Part shown: positions 7,322-16,300 of the stretch, piece by piece | Layout of the letters: each line of letters begins with the position of its first letter | Numbering within the stretch: the stretch's first letter is position 1 | NCBI GenBank assembly: GCA_016203175.1 | Contig: JACQNH010000005.1 | Span: 1-39,690 of the forward strand | From: Candidatus Woesearchaeota archaeon | GTDB lineage: Archaea; Nanobdellota; Nanobdellia; SCGC-AAA011-G17; JACQNH01 | Length of the DNA stretch: 39,690 nucleotides | Reading direction: 5' to 3' | Translations under genes and position numbers: made by a program | Notes under the pieces: model-generated | Told to the model about the DNA's origin: nothing | Databases searched by the model: none | The model's input: only the letters and a program-made list of their open reading frames with translations

Positions 7322-9016
7322 CTAAAATGTTCTAGGTGGGCTCTTTCTAAAGAACAATACCTTTACTAGACCTATAGCAATTAGTATCAAAACTATATCG
7401 GCTATAATCCATATTGCAGTATTATTCTCTTTGAAGAAGCTACTTGCATCAGAAACTTCTTTTGCTTCAACCTTGCTAGATTCAACGCTAACATCTACAG
7501 CTTGGCTTGTTACTACAGAATTACCAGCTTTAATCTCGACTACTGCTGAATTCTGTCCAAGTTTAGCATCATCTTTAGCAACTAAATTGAACACAACAGA
7601 CGAAGTAGCACCTGAAGTTAATGTTACACTCTTGCTTCCAACACTGTTTGCCCAGTCAGCATCAACATTAACAGTAAATGTTGCTTCCTGGTTTCCAGTA
7701 TTAACTACATTAACACCTAAACTTGTACTTCCGCCTTGTTTTACATCTATTTTACTAGATGCAAGAGACAATGTTGCAGATTGCTTTGAAGTTCCTGTAG
7801 TTCCAGTTATAGTTTTTACCCCAGGTTTATCACAATTTACATTCAAAACAACTGCCTGGTTATCACTTAATTTACTCTGGTCATAGAATGTTCTTACTTC
7901 TATAGTATAAGCTCCAGATTCTAAAGCAGCAAGTATGGGAATATTAAACAAAGAACTATCCCCATCATCCTCATCCAATTCTATATCTATTATCTTTTTA
8001 TTAAAGTTTAATTTTGGAGCATCTATTTCTATAGCAACTTCATCTTCATCAGATTTACCAATATTTACATAGCTAACTAATAATCTTGCATTACTAGCCT
8101 CACACCCAACTTTATCTGGACTTAATGTTGTCGACTTAATTGCAATTTCATGGCTTTCTCTTTCAACTTTAAATCTTATTTTAACTTTTTGACCATGCTT
8201 TGCATTAAAATCATCCTTACCTGATAAAGTCAATTCAACGTTGTAAGTTCCATCATCAGTATCTTCATCAACATCAAATTCAAAAGATCCTGTTTGAGTA
8301 TCATCAGAGCTAATATCAAAGTCATCATCTTCATCTAAATCTAATTTACTTTCTAAGCTCTTAACCTTAAATTCAACATCATCAATATCGACATTAGCAC
8401 TATCACTATACTCATTCTCAAGTTCAAATTCAATTCTTACATTATCACCAGGTTTAACATCTTCAACTTCATCATTTTCCTCATCAGCAGTTTGAGATTT
8501 ACCTCTAACCTTCCATTTAACACTTTTAATTGTCAACTGATTCTTTCTCTGCATATTAATATCAACAGAGCTGCTTGTTATTTTAGTTCCATTCTCAGTA
8601 GCATTAACAACTAAACTTCCAACCTTAAATGCAACAGCAGCTAAATTAGAATCAACAGCAGCTAAATTTTTAGGAGCTTTAACTCTAAATGTAATTGTAC
8701 CACTTGCACCTGCAGCCAAACTTGTTGGAGCACTATCAATTCCAACTGTACTTAATAAAATATCAGAACCAAAAGTAGAAACTGCAGTTACAGAATCAAT
8801 ACCCAAATTTGTAACAGTAAATGTTCCATTATTTGTAACCGTTAAAGTTCCAGTTAAATTAATTACCTGTGAACTAGTACTATCATGATTTGGATTACTA
8901 ACATCACTTGTACTACTACCAACAGTTAAAGTTCCAACTTGTAAAGCAGCACTTACGCTTGTAGCTAGTAAAACTAAAACAAATAAACTCAATAATATTA
9001 TTCTATTCATCTTCAT
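7322..9016 (-). CDS. Putative S-layer / surface protein with C-terminal anchor
   Basis: 564 aa: signal peptide (MKMNRIILL to about residue 24, ending SVSA), a series of beta-sandwich domains of the CARDB/NPCBM type seen in archaeal S-layer-like proteins, a strongly acidic Asp-rich section in the middle (likely calcium-binding), and a C-terminal membrane helix (WIIADIVLILIAIGLVKVLFF) ending in RKSPPRTF. Start chosen at 9016 because GGGAG (reverse strand, 9025-9029) sits 8 nt upstream; the longer frame from 9064 begins inside the TATA box. It is a diverged tandem relative of the next gene upstream. Strong ribosome site and position suggest high expression. Confidence 0.8.
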   Translation of the reverse strand: MKMNRIILLSLFVLVLLATSVSAALQVGTLTVGSSTSDVSNPNHDSTSSQVINLTGTLTVTNNGTFTVTNLGIDSVTAVSTFGSDILLSTVGIDSAPTSLAAGASGTITFRVKAPKNLAAVDSNLAAVAFKVGSLVVNATENGTKITSSSVDINMQRKNQLTIKSVKWKVRGKSQTADEENDEVEDVKPGDNVRIEFELENEYSDSANVDIDDVEFKVKSLESKLDLDEDDDFDISSDDTQTGSFEFDVDEDTDDGTYNVELTLSGKDDFNAKHGQKVKIRFKVERESHEIAIKSTTLSPDKVGCEASNARLLVSYVNIGKSDEDEVAIEIDAPKLNFNKKIIDIELDEDDGDSSLFNIPILAALESGAYTIEVRTFYDQSKLSDNQAVVLNVNCDKPGVKTITGTTGTSKQSATLSLASSKIDVKQGGSTSLGVNVVNTGNQEATFTVNVDADWANSVGSKSVTLTSGATSSVVFNLVAKDDAKLGQNSAVVEIKAGNSVVTSQAVDVSVESSKVEAKEVSDASSFFKENNTAIWIIADIVLILIAIGLVKVLFFRKSPPRTF

Positions 9017-9024
9017 TTTCTTAA

Positions 9025-9071
9025 CTCCCACCACCTCCGATACTATTGCGTAGTTGTAACCCATATTTAAA
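9025..9071 (-). promoter_or_regulatory. TATA box and strong Shine-Dalgarno site of the surface protein
   Basis: On the reverse strand the TATA box (TTTAAATA, 9064-9071) overlaps the TAA of the upstream paralogue. It is followed by a purine-rich GGAGGTGGTGGGAG leader (to 9025), unlike the leaderless pattern of most genes here. It gives this gene its own promoter in addition to any read-through. Confidence 0.6.
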
Positions 9072-10626
9072 TCTTACGGTTTAATCCTGATAATAATAAC
9101 AAGATTACTATTAATACTATTACAGTGCTAATTACAACATTAAAATTAATTTCTTCTTTTTCAACGCTCTCAACATCAACATTAAATAAAACACTATCTA
9201 TTATATTCCCATCAATAATTAAGTTAACAACACCGCTAAAACTACCTTGAACAACATCTTTAGCTTTAATAAAAAAATAATTAGTTTTACTTTCACCAGG
9301 ATTTAATTGAATTAAACTATCACCAGATATTAAATCTCCAAATTTAGCTATATTTTGAACATCCAAGTTAATTATTTTACTAATCTTTAAATCATTCTTA
9401 ACATTTATTGCTAAACTAAAGCTATCCCCAGATTTAACATCTATATTCTTTTGAATTAAACTTCCTTTAATACCTGAAACTTTAATTAACTCTGTAGGCT
9501 TTTCCTTATCGCAATTTACAATAAAAGTTTTACTTTTCTTATTGCTAGAACCATCAAAAACAACCTCCCCTTCTAAAACATAATTTCCAGGCTTAGCATT
9601 TTGAGGTATTTTAACATCAAAGTTTATAACCTCCTCATTTTTAGGGTCTTTATCATTACTATCTGCATCCTTCAATCTAATTTGATTAGAAACTTGACTA
9701 ATCCCTAATAATTCATTTAAAATTTTAACACTTACATCTTGATCCTTTTTACCAATATTTTCTATATCAAATTTAACACCTAAAATATCCCCGCATTCCA
9801 CAGTACTCGGAGTTAAACTCATTCCTTCAATAACAACATCGCTTGATTTTCTATCCAAATCCACATTAACGAATTCCTCATAACAATTTAATGTTTCCCT
9901 ATCAGGATCTTCTACCGCTTTTAAAAATAAAATATACTTGTCATTTTCATCAATCTCAGTTGTAGGAACAGTAATAAAAAATTCAAAATCTACATCAGCA
10001 CCATCTCTTATTTCTTTAACCTCACTTTTAGCCCTTACAATACTATCCCTTTCATCTATATTAAATAAATCAGCCTCAACTTGAACATCTAAATCATCAG
10101 TTCCAATATTCTCAACCTCTGCTTTAATCTTAATCTGATCTCCAGGATTAAAATTATCATTATTATCAGGGTCTTTAATTTTAACAATTAAATTTCCTTT
10201 TATCCCGTTACTACATCTATCCAAACCACTAGTAAGCAATGTCCTATCATCAACTTTTAATGTATATTGATTAATTATATTATCACTATTATTTACGCTA
10301 TTAGTAAAAGTAAAGCTTCCCTTATAATCCCCTAAATCAACATTAGTGGGGATATTAAACTTAAAACTAACTGCTTTAGTCTCAGAAGCAGCCAATATTA
10401 TATCACTAAAACTTCCAGGTGTTATTATTGTATTATTATTTTTTAAGTCACTTGCTGCAACTTTTAATGTTATACTAGAATTGCCATTAACAATAGTTGC
10501 ATTGATCTGTACGTCTTCACCCCTAAAACCAGAACCAACTACAAAATTATTAATAGAAAAACTAGCAGCGCTAACTAAACCACTAAATAAAACAACTAAA
10601 ATCAAAGTTATCGTTATTAATCTCAT
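9067..10626 (-). CDS. Putative S-layer / surface protein, paralogue
   Basis: 519 aa with the same plan as its downstream neighbour: signal peptide (MRLITITLILVVLFSGLVSA), repeated CARDB-like beta domains with conserved phrases such as VECGDILGVKF and NPGDQIKIKAEVENIG, and a C-terminal membrane helix followed by only GLNRKI. The start at 10626 is supported by a run of G (GGGGGG) a few bases before the ATG; the longer frame from 10644 is less likely. The promoter is divergent from the binding-protein gene. The two products could pack into one surface lattice, which is inference. Confidence 0.78.
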   Translation of the reverse strand: MRLITITLILVVLFSGLVSAASFSINNFVVGSGFRGEDVQINATIVNGNSSITLKVAASDLKNNNTIITPGSFSDIILAASETKAVSFKFNIPTNVDLGDYKGSFTFTNSVNNSDNIINQYTLKVDDRTLLTSGLDRCSNGIKGNLIVKIKDPDNNDNFNPGDQIKIKAEVENIGTDDLDVQVEADLFNIDERDSIVRAKSEVKEIRDGADVDFEFFITVPTTEIDENDKYILFLKAVEDPDRETLNCYEEFVNVDLDRKSSDVVIEGMSLTPSTVECGDILGVKFDIENIGKKDQDVSVKILNELLGISQVSNQIRLKDADSNDKDPKNEEVINFDVKIPQNAKPGNYVLEGEVVFDGSSNKKSKTFIVNCDKEKPTELIKVSGIKGSLIQKNIDVKSGDSFSLAINVKNDLKISKIINLDVQNIAKFGDLISGDSLIQLNPGESKTNYFFIKAKDVVQGSFSGVVNLIIDGNIIDSVLFNVDVESVEKEEINFNVVISTVIVLIVILLLLSGLNRKI

Positions 10627-10654
10627 TTTCCCCCCAAAGTACAACTGCAGAGTG

Positions 10655-10707
10655 GTATAACTATATTTAAACCTTTCGAAAAAAGTTTTGAGAAAATATT
10701 ATAAATT
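10655..10707. promoter_or_regulatory. Divergent promoter region
   Basis: Reverse strand: a purine-rich BRE-like CGAAAGG followed by TTTAAATATAG drives the surface protein. Forward strand: AATATTATAAATT (about 10695-10707) is about 25 bp before the ATG at 10728. The two core promoters sit side by side, so the surface and binding proteins may be co-regulated. Confidence 0.55.
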
Positions 10708-10727
10708 AAAAAGTCAAAGCATTCTTT

Positions 10728-11765
10728 ATGAAAAAATTTTATCTCCTACTATTATTAACAACTTTACTAATTTCTTGTTCACAAACAGATCAAAATAAAA
10801 TTAAAATTGGAGCAATATTACCATTAACTGGACCATATGCAGTAGCAGGTATAGATGCTAAGAACGCTATAGATCTTGCTTTAGAAGAGATTGGTAATAA
10901 AATTCAAGTAATTTATGAGGACAGTGGTGGAGAAAATTCAAAAGCAGTTTCATCTTTTAATAAATTAGTTAACTTAGATAATTCAAAAATAGTTATTACT
11001 TCAACAAGTTGGATTAGTAATACGCTATATTCTCAGGCAATTGATTCTAATGTTTTACAAGCAGTCATAGCAAGCGCAGGATTCACAAGGGCCAAAGAAA
11101 AAGATAAAGCAATCAGATTTACTGTGGCTGTTAAAGAAGAAGCTCAATATCTAAAAGATTATTTAAAAAAATTTAACAGAATAGCTGTTTTTTATCTTAA
11201 CAATGATTTTGGTAAGTTTTGGGCAGACGAAATAAAGAATGAATTTCAAGATAAAGTAGTAGCTTTAGAAAGTAGATCTCCAACAGATATAGATATGAAA
11301 GCGCAATTTGCTAAAATCAAAGATTCAAATCCAGATATATTATTTTTAGGTAATGGTGGAGGCCCAGCTGCTTTAGATGTAAGAAAAGCAAAAGAGCTTG
11401 GAATAAATGCTCAAATTGTTGGTTCAAGACCAATAGAATCTCAAGAAGTAATTCAAGAAAAAGCTACAGAGGGTTTAATATTTTCCTCTCCAGATTACAA
11501 TCAAGATCATCCAATAATTTCAAAATACAAATCAAAATATAATAAAGAACCTACTATATTTGCAGTAGAGGCCTATGATACAATAATGACATTAGCAAAA
11601 GCAACAGAAAATTGTAAAGAAGATACAACATGCATATACAATTGGCATTTAAACAAAGAATACGAAGGTATTTTAGGAAAAATAAATTTTGATGAAAAAG
11701 CAAATGCTCATTATCCATTTATCTTAAAACAAGTCAAAGATGGAAAATTTATTCTTTATGAATAG
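10728..11765 (+). CDS. LivJ-like substrate-binding lipoprotein (Peripla_BP_6 type)
   Basis: 345 aa. The N terminus is a lipoprotein-type signal with LISC (Cys17). The mature part opens with KIGAILPLTGPYAVAG, the hallmark of branched-chain amino-acid/amide binding proteins, and continues with the two-lobed type I fold to the end. It should hold a small amide or amino-acid ligand outside the membrane. No ABC permease or ATPase gene lies within the window, so it may be a free receptor or pair with a distant transporter. A TATA box lies about 25 bp upstream. Confidence 0.88.
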   Translation: MKKFYLLLLLTTLLISCSQTDQNKIKIGAILPLTGPYAVAGIDAKNAIDLALEEIGNKIQVIYEDSGGENSKAVSSFNKLVNLDNSKIVITSTSWISNTLYSQAIDSNVLQAVIASAGFTRAKEKDKAIRFTVAVKEEAQYLKDYLKKFNRIAVFYLNNDFGKFWADEIKNEFQDKVVALESRSPTDIDMKAQFAKIKDSNPDILFLGNGGGPAALDVRKAKELGINAQIVGSRPIESQEVIQEKATEGLIFSSPDYNQDHPIISKYKSKYNKEPTIFAVEAYDTIMTLAKATENCKEDTTCIYNWHLNKEYEGILGKINFDEKANAHYPFILKQVKDGKFILYE

Positions 11766-11825
11766 AAAAGTGTATAAATTCAGAAAATTCATAATAATCT
11801 GATTAATATAAGAGGAGATAAGATA

Positions 11826-11945
11826 ATGCTTATTGAAAAAGGTTTGGTAATAAAATCATTTGCAAAGCTTGATGATAAAACCTTTGATGATTTAATTAAA
11901 GAAATAATGAATCTTATCAAAAGAAATAACATTAATAACCTTTAA
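11826..11945 (+). CDS. 39-aa mini-protein
   Basis: ATG preceded by GAGGAG (11812-11817) at 8-nt spacing and by a TATA-like TGTATAAATT (11771-11780), so it has full expression signals. Protein: short hydrophobic start, acidic centre and basic NIKR-type end; likely two small helices. I recognise no family. It ends 24 bases before the radical SAM gene and may be its leader peptide or partner. Confidence 0.5.
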   Translation: MLIEKGLVIKSFAKLDDKTFDDLIKEIMNLIKRNNINNL

Positions 11946-11969
11946 AAGCAATTTCTCAATTCTAAAACT

Positions 11970-13265
11970 ATGAAATCCTGGTCCAGAAGAAAGAATATAT
12001 TGGCATTAGCGTATCCTAATACCGAATACTGTGGTGTTTATTCATTAGGTCTAAGAATAATCTCCAATCAAGTAAATTCAAAAGAAAATTGGTTTACAAC
12101 CCTACATTACACAGATAAAAATAACTTAAAAGCTGAAAACTTTATTGGTTTTTCATTTCAATACGAACCAGATTACCTAAATTTCTTTAATATGCTAAAA
12201 GAAAACAACATCCCATTAGAAAAAGAGAAAAGGCAACAAATAATATTCGCAGGAGGTCCTTGTATTAATCAGAATCCTTTCACTTTAAAAAAATATCTAG
12301 ACTTTATGGTTTTAGGAGACTCAGAAGTGGTTATACCTAAAATCCTAGAAGTATATGAAAGAACAGAATCCAAAGAAGAATTCCTAAATGAAATCTCTAA
12401 AATAATTGGCGTTTTTATCCCAGATTTAAATGAACCAACATATGCTGTTTTAAATAATTTAGATGAAGTTCCTTATCCAATAAAACAGGAATATCCAGAA
12501 AATTTAGATAAAAATTTTGTTTTCGGAAAAGCTTTACTATTAGAAATAGAAAGAGGCTGTCCATATAGATGTAAATTCTGCGTTATTCCAACAACATATC
12601 CTAAAATTCGTTATAGATCCTATGAAAAATTAATACGAATTATAGATGAAGGGATTAAATTAAATAAAGCAGATAAAGTTGCTATTTACGCAGCTTCATT
12701 CACACACCCAAAAAGAGCAGATTTCTTGAATTACATGCTTAAAAAAGGAATTAAGTTTATTGTTCCATCCACAAAAGTCGAATTCTTAAATGAAGAAATA
12801 ATGAAACTAATAAAAGAAAACGGTCAGACATCTTTAACAATAGCCCCAGAAGCGGACGAAATAACAAGAAGAGCGGTTAATAAATTCACTTCTGATAATA
12901 GATTCTTTGAATTTGCAAAATTAGCTAAAAAATTAAATTTCAAAAAAATAAAAATGTATTTATTATATGGAATCCCAAATCAAGAAATTAATGATTTAGG
13001 AAAAACCATAGACTTTATTAAAAAAATGAAAGAAATTTTCCCAAATATCTATCCATCAATTAATCCAGTAGTCCCAAAGCCAAAAACACAATTTGACGGC
13101 CTACCATTTAATAAAAAAATTCTAAAGCAGCAAGCTAAATTCCTAAAAAAAGAACTAAATAAATTAAATATAGATTATAAAATAGAATCAATCCGCACTG
13201 CTTATAATGAATATTTATTAGCAAATACAAAAGATTTAACGCCTGACTTCTTCAGAAGCTTTTAA
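11970..13265 (+). CDS. Radical SAM protein with B12-binding-like N-terminal region
   Basis: The radical SAM cluster motif is Cys197-x3-Cys201-x2-Cys204 (RGCPYRCKFC). Residues 1 to about 180 form a Rossmann-like region, including FAGGP and LGDSE typical of B12-binding radical SAM enzymes, but no clear DxHxxG cobalamin-ligand motif is visible. After the cluster, the TIM-barrel part includes SLTIAPEA and YLLYGIP, as in large Elp3/HemN-like families. It should reductively cleave SAM to start radical chemistry on an unknown substrate, perhaps RNA. The gene's last 4 bp overlap the convergent DUF5522-like gene. Confidence 0.85.
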   Translation: MKSWSRRKNILALAYPNTEYCGVYSLGLRIISNQVNSKENWFTTLHYTDKNNLKAENFIGFSFQYEPDYLNFFNMLKENNIPLEKEKRQQIIFAGGPCINQNPFTLKKYLDFMVLGDSEVVIPKILEVYERTESKEEFLNEISKIIGVFIPDLNEPTYAVLNNLDEVPYPIKQEYPENLDKNFVFGKALLLEIERGCPYRCKFCVIPTTYPKIRYRSYEKLIRIIDEGIKLNKADKVAIYAASFTHPKRADFLNYMLKKGIKFIVPSTKVEFLNEEIMKLIKENGQTSLTIAPEADEITRRAVNKFTSDNRFFEFAKLAKKLNFKKIKMYLLYGIPNQEINDLGKTIDFIKKMKEIFPNIYPSINPVVPKPKTQFDGLPFNKKILKQQAKFLKKELNKLNIDYKIESIRTAYNEYLLANTKDLTPDFFRSF

Positions 13266-13381
13266 GAAATCTTTTTAGAACCTTTCACATATTTAGGAAC
13301 ATAAGGACAATTCTTGCATCTATTTCCACAACATTCTCCTTGCTTAATTAAGTCCTCCCTACTCATAGCTTCAAATTCCAT
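13262..13381 (-). CDS. DUF5522-like Cys-rich mini-protein
   Basis: 39 aa with the pattern REDLIKQGECCGNRCKNCPY: CC, then C-x2-C followed by PY, as in the DUF5522 family of tiny proteins of unknown role. The four Cys could bind zinc or a cluster. A TATA-like stretch (TTTATATAATTTAAA on the reverse strand, about 13393-13410) precedes the ATG. Its last bases overlap the radical SAM stop. The family assignment is from memory of the motif. Confidence 0.7.
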   Translation of the reverse strand: MEFEAMSREDLIKQGECCGNRCKNCPYVPKYVKGSKKIS

Positions 13382-13413
13382 AGAAAAAGTCTAAAATTTA
13401 AATTATATAAATA

Positions 13414-13992
13414 TTATTGAAAATAACTTAAAAGATAATTTAAAACAATTTTAAAATATTTCAAAAATAAATAACCGATTACATATCCAATTAAACCTCC
13501 GAATAAAACATCACTCAAATAATGAAATCCAGCATATACCCTTACACTAGCAATTAAAATACAAACTAAAATCCAAAAATAACCCAATCTTTTATCAACA
13601 CTAAAAATAAATGGAAGCATGGAAAAAGCTGCAGCAGTATGCCAACTTGGAAAACTTTTATTAAAAGACATAAACCCATAATCGAAGCCATTTAATTTAG
13701 CATTCTCTAAAACTTCAAAAGGTCTTGTACGATTAATAAAGTATTTTAAAACAAGTATAACAAACCCAGTAGTTAAAAATGCAAAAATAGCACTTAAAAT
13801 CTTCTTCTTATCGCTAAAATACAAAAGTAAAGAAGTAAAAATCAATAATAAATAGTCTTTTAAAATCAAATAAGCATATTTAAAAAATATATTCAAAGCA
13901 TCAAATCTAAAACCAAATATAAAGGTGCTAAAGCTTTTATCTATAAAAAAACTTAAAGCAATCAACACAAGTACTAATATAATATAAATCAT
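13414..13992 (-). CDS. PAP2-family membrane phosphatase
   Basis: A multi-span protein with the three PAP2 motifs: KYFINRTRP (K-x6-RP, residues 83-91), FPSWHTA (the PSGH position, 115-118) and R151-x5-H157-x3-D161. Such enzymes dephosphorylate lipid phosphates or pyrophosphates, for example undecaprenyl/dolichyl pyrophosphate or PGP-type lipids. I prefer the ATG at 13992; a TTG at 14049 would add 19 residues but lies beyond the likely TATA box (14024-14034). It is divergent from the CDP-alcohol phosphatidyltransferase fusion, which suggests a joint lipid pathway. PSWH in place of PSGH occurs in relatives. Confidence 0.85.
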   Translation of the reverse strand: MIYIILVLVLIALSFFIDKSFSTFIFGFRFDALNIFFKYAYLILKDYLLLIFTSLLLYFSDKKKILSAIFAFLTTGFVILVLKYFINRTRPFEVLENAKLNGFDYGFMSFNKSFPSWHTAAAFSMLPFIFSVDKRLGYFWILVCILIASVRVYAGFHYLSDVLFGGLIGYVIGYLFLKYFKIVLNYLLSYFQ

Positions 13993-14023
13993 CAAATACA
14001 ACTTAAAAAATGGATATAAAAAT

Positions 14024-14034
14024 GTTTTTATACC
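14024..14034. promoter_or_regulatory. Shared bidirectional TATA element
   Basis: GTTTTTATACC reads as TTTTTATA forward, about 25 bp before the ATG at 14054, and as TATAAAAA in reverse, about 35 bp before the PAP2 ATG at 13992. One box could serve both genes, which would tie the phosphatase to the fusion enzyme. Confidence 0.45.
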
Positions 14035-14053
14035 TAATTTAATCCCCAATAAA

Positions 14054-15109
14054 ATGATAATTAACTTACTAACCTCATTAAGATTAATATTAATACCTTT
14101 TATATTCTATCTTTTAATAAAATCTGATTTTAAGATAGCTTTAACCTTAATAATTATAGCAGCTATAACAGATATAATTGATGGATTTTTAGCAAGAAAA
14201 TTCAAAAAAACAACGAAATTAGGAAAATTTTTAGATCCTTTAGCAGATAAATTATTAATATTTTTTATTTTAATTGCATTATTACTAAACAAAAATTTAT
14301 CTTTAGTAGAATTATTTCTTGTTCTAATAAGAGACGTTGCTGTTGCTCTATTTGTTCTTATAATGGCTATAGAAAAAAGAATTAAAAAAATAGATTTGCC
14401 TTTAACAAAAACAGGAAAATTTACAACATTCTCGCAGTTTTTATTTATTTTAAGCATTTTATTAAACATAGTTTATTTAAGAGAACTATTCCTGATTACA
14501 ACAATAATCTTATCTATAACCGCAACAATAGAATATGGTAAGAAAGTTAAAAAATATATTTTCTCTTTAAAACAAACATCAATAGAAATTTTAAAATTCT
14601 TTTTAGCTTTATTACTAGCAATTTTCTATAAAGTTTTTTACATAATTTTTACACCTTTAACAATATACCCAACATATATAATCTCAAATATTTTTTTCAA
14701 CGCAAGTTTAGTAAATAAATTTTTAATTATAGATTCCATAAAATTTGAATTCATTCCAGCTTGTATTGCAGCCTCAGCATATTTCCTTTTAACAATACTA
14801 ATATTAACTACAAAAGGAATAGATTTTAAAAAATGCCTTAAATTATTCATCATAGGTTCATTACTAATACTAATTGCAAATATAATAAGATTAGAATTCT
14901 TAATATATTTATTCAAAAATTATTCAATAGAAGTATTTAACACCATACATTTGATTATCTGGAAAGTCTTAGCTAGCATCTATGTTGTTCTAGTTTGGAT
15001 ATTCTTAACAAAATACTACAAAATAAAAGAAATCCCAGTTATTTCAACTTTAAAACAATTTTATAAACTATCTTTATTTAAAAAAAAGCTACCTAAGTAC
15101 AAATCTTAA
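14054..15109 (+). CDS. CDP-alcohol phosphatidyltransferase fused to an archaeosortase domain
   Basis: 351 aa, largely membrane-embedded. Residues 1 to about 175 are a PgsA/PssA-type phosphatidyltransferase with the full signature D40-x2-D43-G44-x2-A47-R48-x8-G57-x3-D61-x3-D65, which moves a CDP-activated lipid onto an alcohol. Residues about 180-325 are a second multi-span domain with the exosortase/archaeosortase layout: Cys237 in FIPAC, Arg279 in ANIIR and His299 in NTIH, the expected Cys-Arg-His triad in order. Archaeosortases cut C-terminal sorting signals and attach the protein to lipid. In Haloferax, ArtA substrates depend on PssA and PssD, so one chain making the lipid and joining it to protein is chemically sensible. 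The domain join is in frame without stop. The archaeosortase call is from motif order, not a search. Confidence 0.75.
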   Translation: MIINLLTSLRLILIPFIFYLLIKSDFKIALTLIIIAAITDIIDGFLARKFKKTTKLGKFLDPLADKLLIFFILIALLLNKNLSLVELFLVLIRDVAVALFVLIMAIEKRIKKIDLPLTKTGKFTTFSQFLFILSILLNIVYLRELFLITTIILSITATIEYGKKVKKYIFSLKQTSIEILKFFLALLLAIFYKVFYIIFTPLTIYPTYIISNIFFNASLVNKFLIIDSIKFEFIPACIAASAYFLLTILILTTKGIDFKKCLKLFIIGSLLILIANIIRLEFLIYLFKNYSIEVFNTIHLIIWKVLASIYVVLVWIFLTKYYKIKEIPVISTLKQFYKLSLFKKKLPKYKS

Positions 15110-15679
15110 AAGAAGATGACTAACCAGACTTTTAAAAGCCTTAAAATATTGTCCTTCCTCTTTAAACACTTCAGCCAAAAACAAATCTGAAAATTTTAAA
15201 GTATTCTCAACAAATATTTTTTTGGGAGTACAAATAGACTTATAATTTGGCATTCTTATCAAATCCCGAGCATGCTTTTTTGCTTCTTGAAAATCCTTAA
15301 CAGCATTTTCAAGTAGATTATTATCCTTATTAATTAAACCAGTTGCATAATAACATCTACCCAGACCAAACCAAGCAGGAGGATTTACACAATAATCTTT
15401 AACCTCATGATCAAGTATTCCACTAGCATTATCATAAACTTCCAACTCTAAAAAGGACAATCCTAAAATAGTCCTATCATCATGATGAGTCCACCCTGTC
15501 ATAGAGGTATTATCCAATTTTTCCTCATCATGTAATAATATTACCTTAAAATTCCTAAGTGCATTAAAATATTCTCTGCCTACAAAATAATTTATACCCA
15601 ACAACCTTCTAGCAACTATATTCCCTGGTTCTTTTCTTAATAAATCCCTTAAATAATCTATTTCCTTTTCCCTTAGCAT
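15089..15679 (-). CDS. TPR-like repeat protein
   Basis: 196 aa, helical, with tetratricopeptide-like signatures: ARRLLGINYFVGREYFNAL (residues about 23-41), a second at about 70-95 and PAWFGLGRCYYATG (about 115-128). TPR arrays bind protein partners. No signal or membrane segment. Its 3' end overlaps the convergent fusion gene by 21 bp. The promoter-like AATATTACC/TATTTAAAC region just upstream is weak. Specific role unknown. Confidence 0.7.
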   Translation of the reverse strand: MLREKEIDYLRDLLRKEPGNIVARRLLGINYFVGREYFNALRNFKVILLHDEEKLDNTSMTGWTHHDDRTILGLSFLELEVYDNASGILDHEVKDYCVNPPAWFGLGRCYYATGLINKDNNLLENAVKDFQEAKKHARDLIRMPNYKSICTPKKIFVENTLKFSDLFLAEVFKEEGQYFKAFKSLVSHLLLRFVLR

Positions 15680-15703
15680 AAACTTAAAATAGTTAGGTAA
15701 TAT

Positions 15704-16300
15704 TTAAACTTTTTGAGAATTTTTTCTTTTGTACACCCTATAAATAAACCAAATAACAAAAATTAAAACAACTAATACTATACTCAATACATCAAACTTC
15801 CCATCTAAATAATCCAAGAAACCTTGACCCAAATACATTACAGATACCCCAACTAGAAAAAATCTTAATCCACGGCTTAAAAAAGACATTAAAACAAATT
15901 TCCAAAAATTTATATAAAATACACCACCAGCAATTGTAAAAACCTTATAGGGAATTGGAGTAAAACCAGCAATAAAAATCGCCCAGCTTTCATATTTATT
16001 AAACAAATTATGAACTTTCATAATTTTCTCTTCCTTAACAAATCTTCTCAATAAAGTCTCTTCCCCTACAAAACCAATTAAATAACCAAACATCCCGCCT
16101 AAAACACTCCCTATAGTACAAACTAAAGAAAAAAATAAAGCCTTTTCAGGCTCAGCTAATGCTAAAATAGCCAACAATAAATCAGGAGGTATAGGAAAAA
16201 AAGAACTCTCAATAAAAGCTAGAATAAATAAGCCAACCCATCCTAAGGGCTGAAAAACATCTTGAGTCCATTGAACTAAACCATTAAGCAAACCCATCAT
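15704..16300 (-). CDS. DedA/VTT-domain membrane protein (YqaA-like)
   Basis: About 199 aa with the SNARE-associated/VTT fold: the re-entrant motif FIESSFFPIPPDLL (residues about 28-41) and the second AGFTPIPYKVFTIAGG (about 112-127), several membrane helices and a basic tail RVYKRKN. The family includes lipid flippases or scramblases for polyprenyl phosphates and phospholipids. I place the start at the ATG at 16300, inside the end of the upstream coiled-coil gene; a GTG at 16306 is possible. Close linkage with lipid genes 1.7 kb away may be meaningful. Confidence 0.82.
   Translation of the reverse strand: MMGLLNGLVQWTQDVFQPLGWVGLFILAFIESSFFPIPPDLLLAILALAEPEKALFFSLVCTIGSVLGGMFGYLIGFVGEETLLRRFVKEEKIMKVHNLFNKYESWAIFIAGFTPIPYKVFTIAGGVFYINFWKFVLMSFLSRGLRFFLVGVSVMYLGQGFLDYLDGKFDVLSIVLVVLIFVIWFIYRVYKRKNSQKV

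Noticed and set aside
7431..7886. Forward-strand open frame of 151 codons
   Set aside because: It is a shadow of the surface-protein gene on the other strand; no ribosome site or family pattern.
9017..9064. Longer start of the surface protein gene
   Set aside because: The upstream start lies within the TATA box, and a good ribosome site precedes 9016 instead.
14107..14469. Reverse-strand frame within the fusion gene
   Set aside because: It is antisense to the catalytic motif region and has low-quality composition; a shadow.
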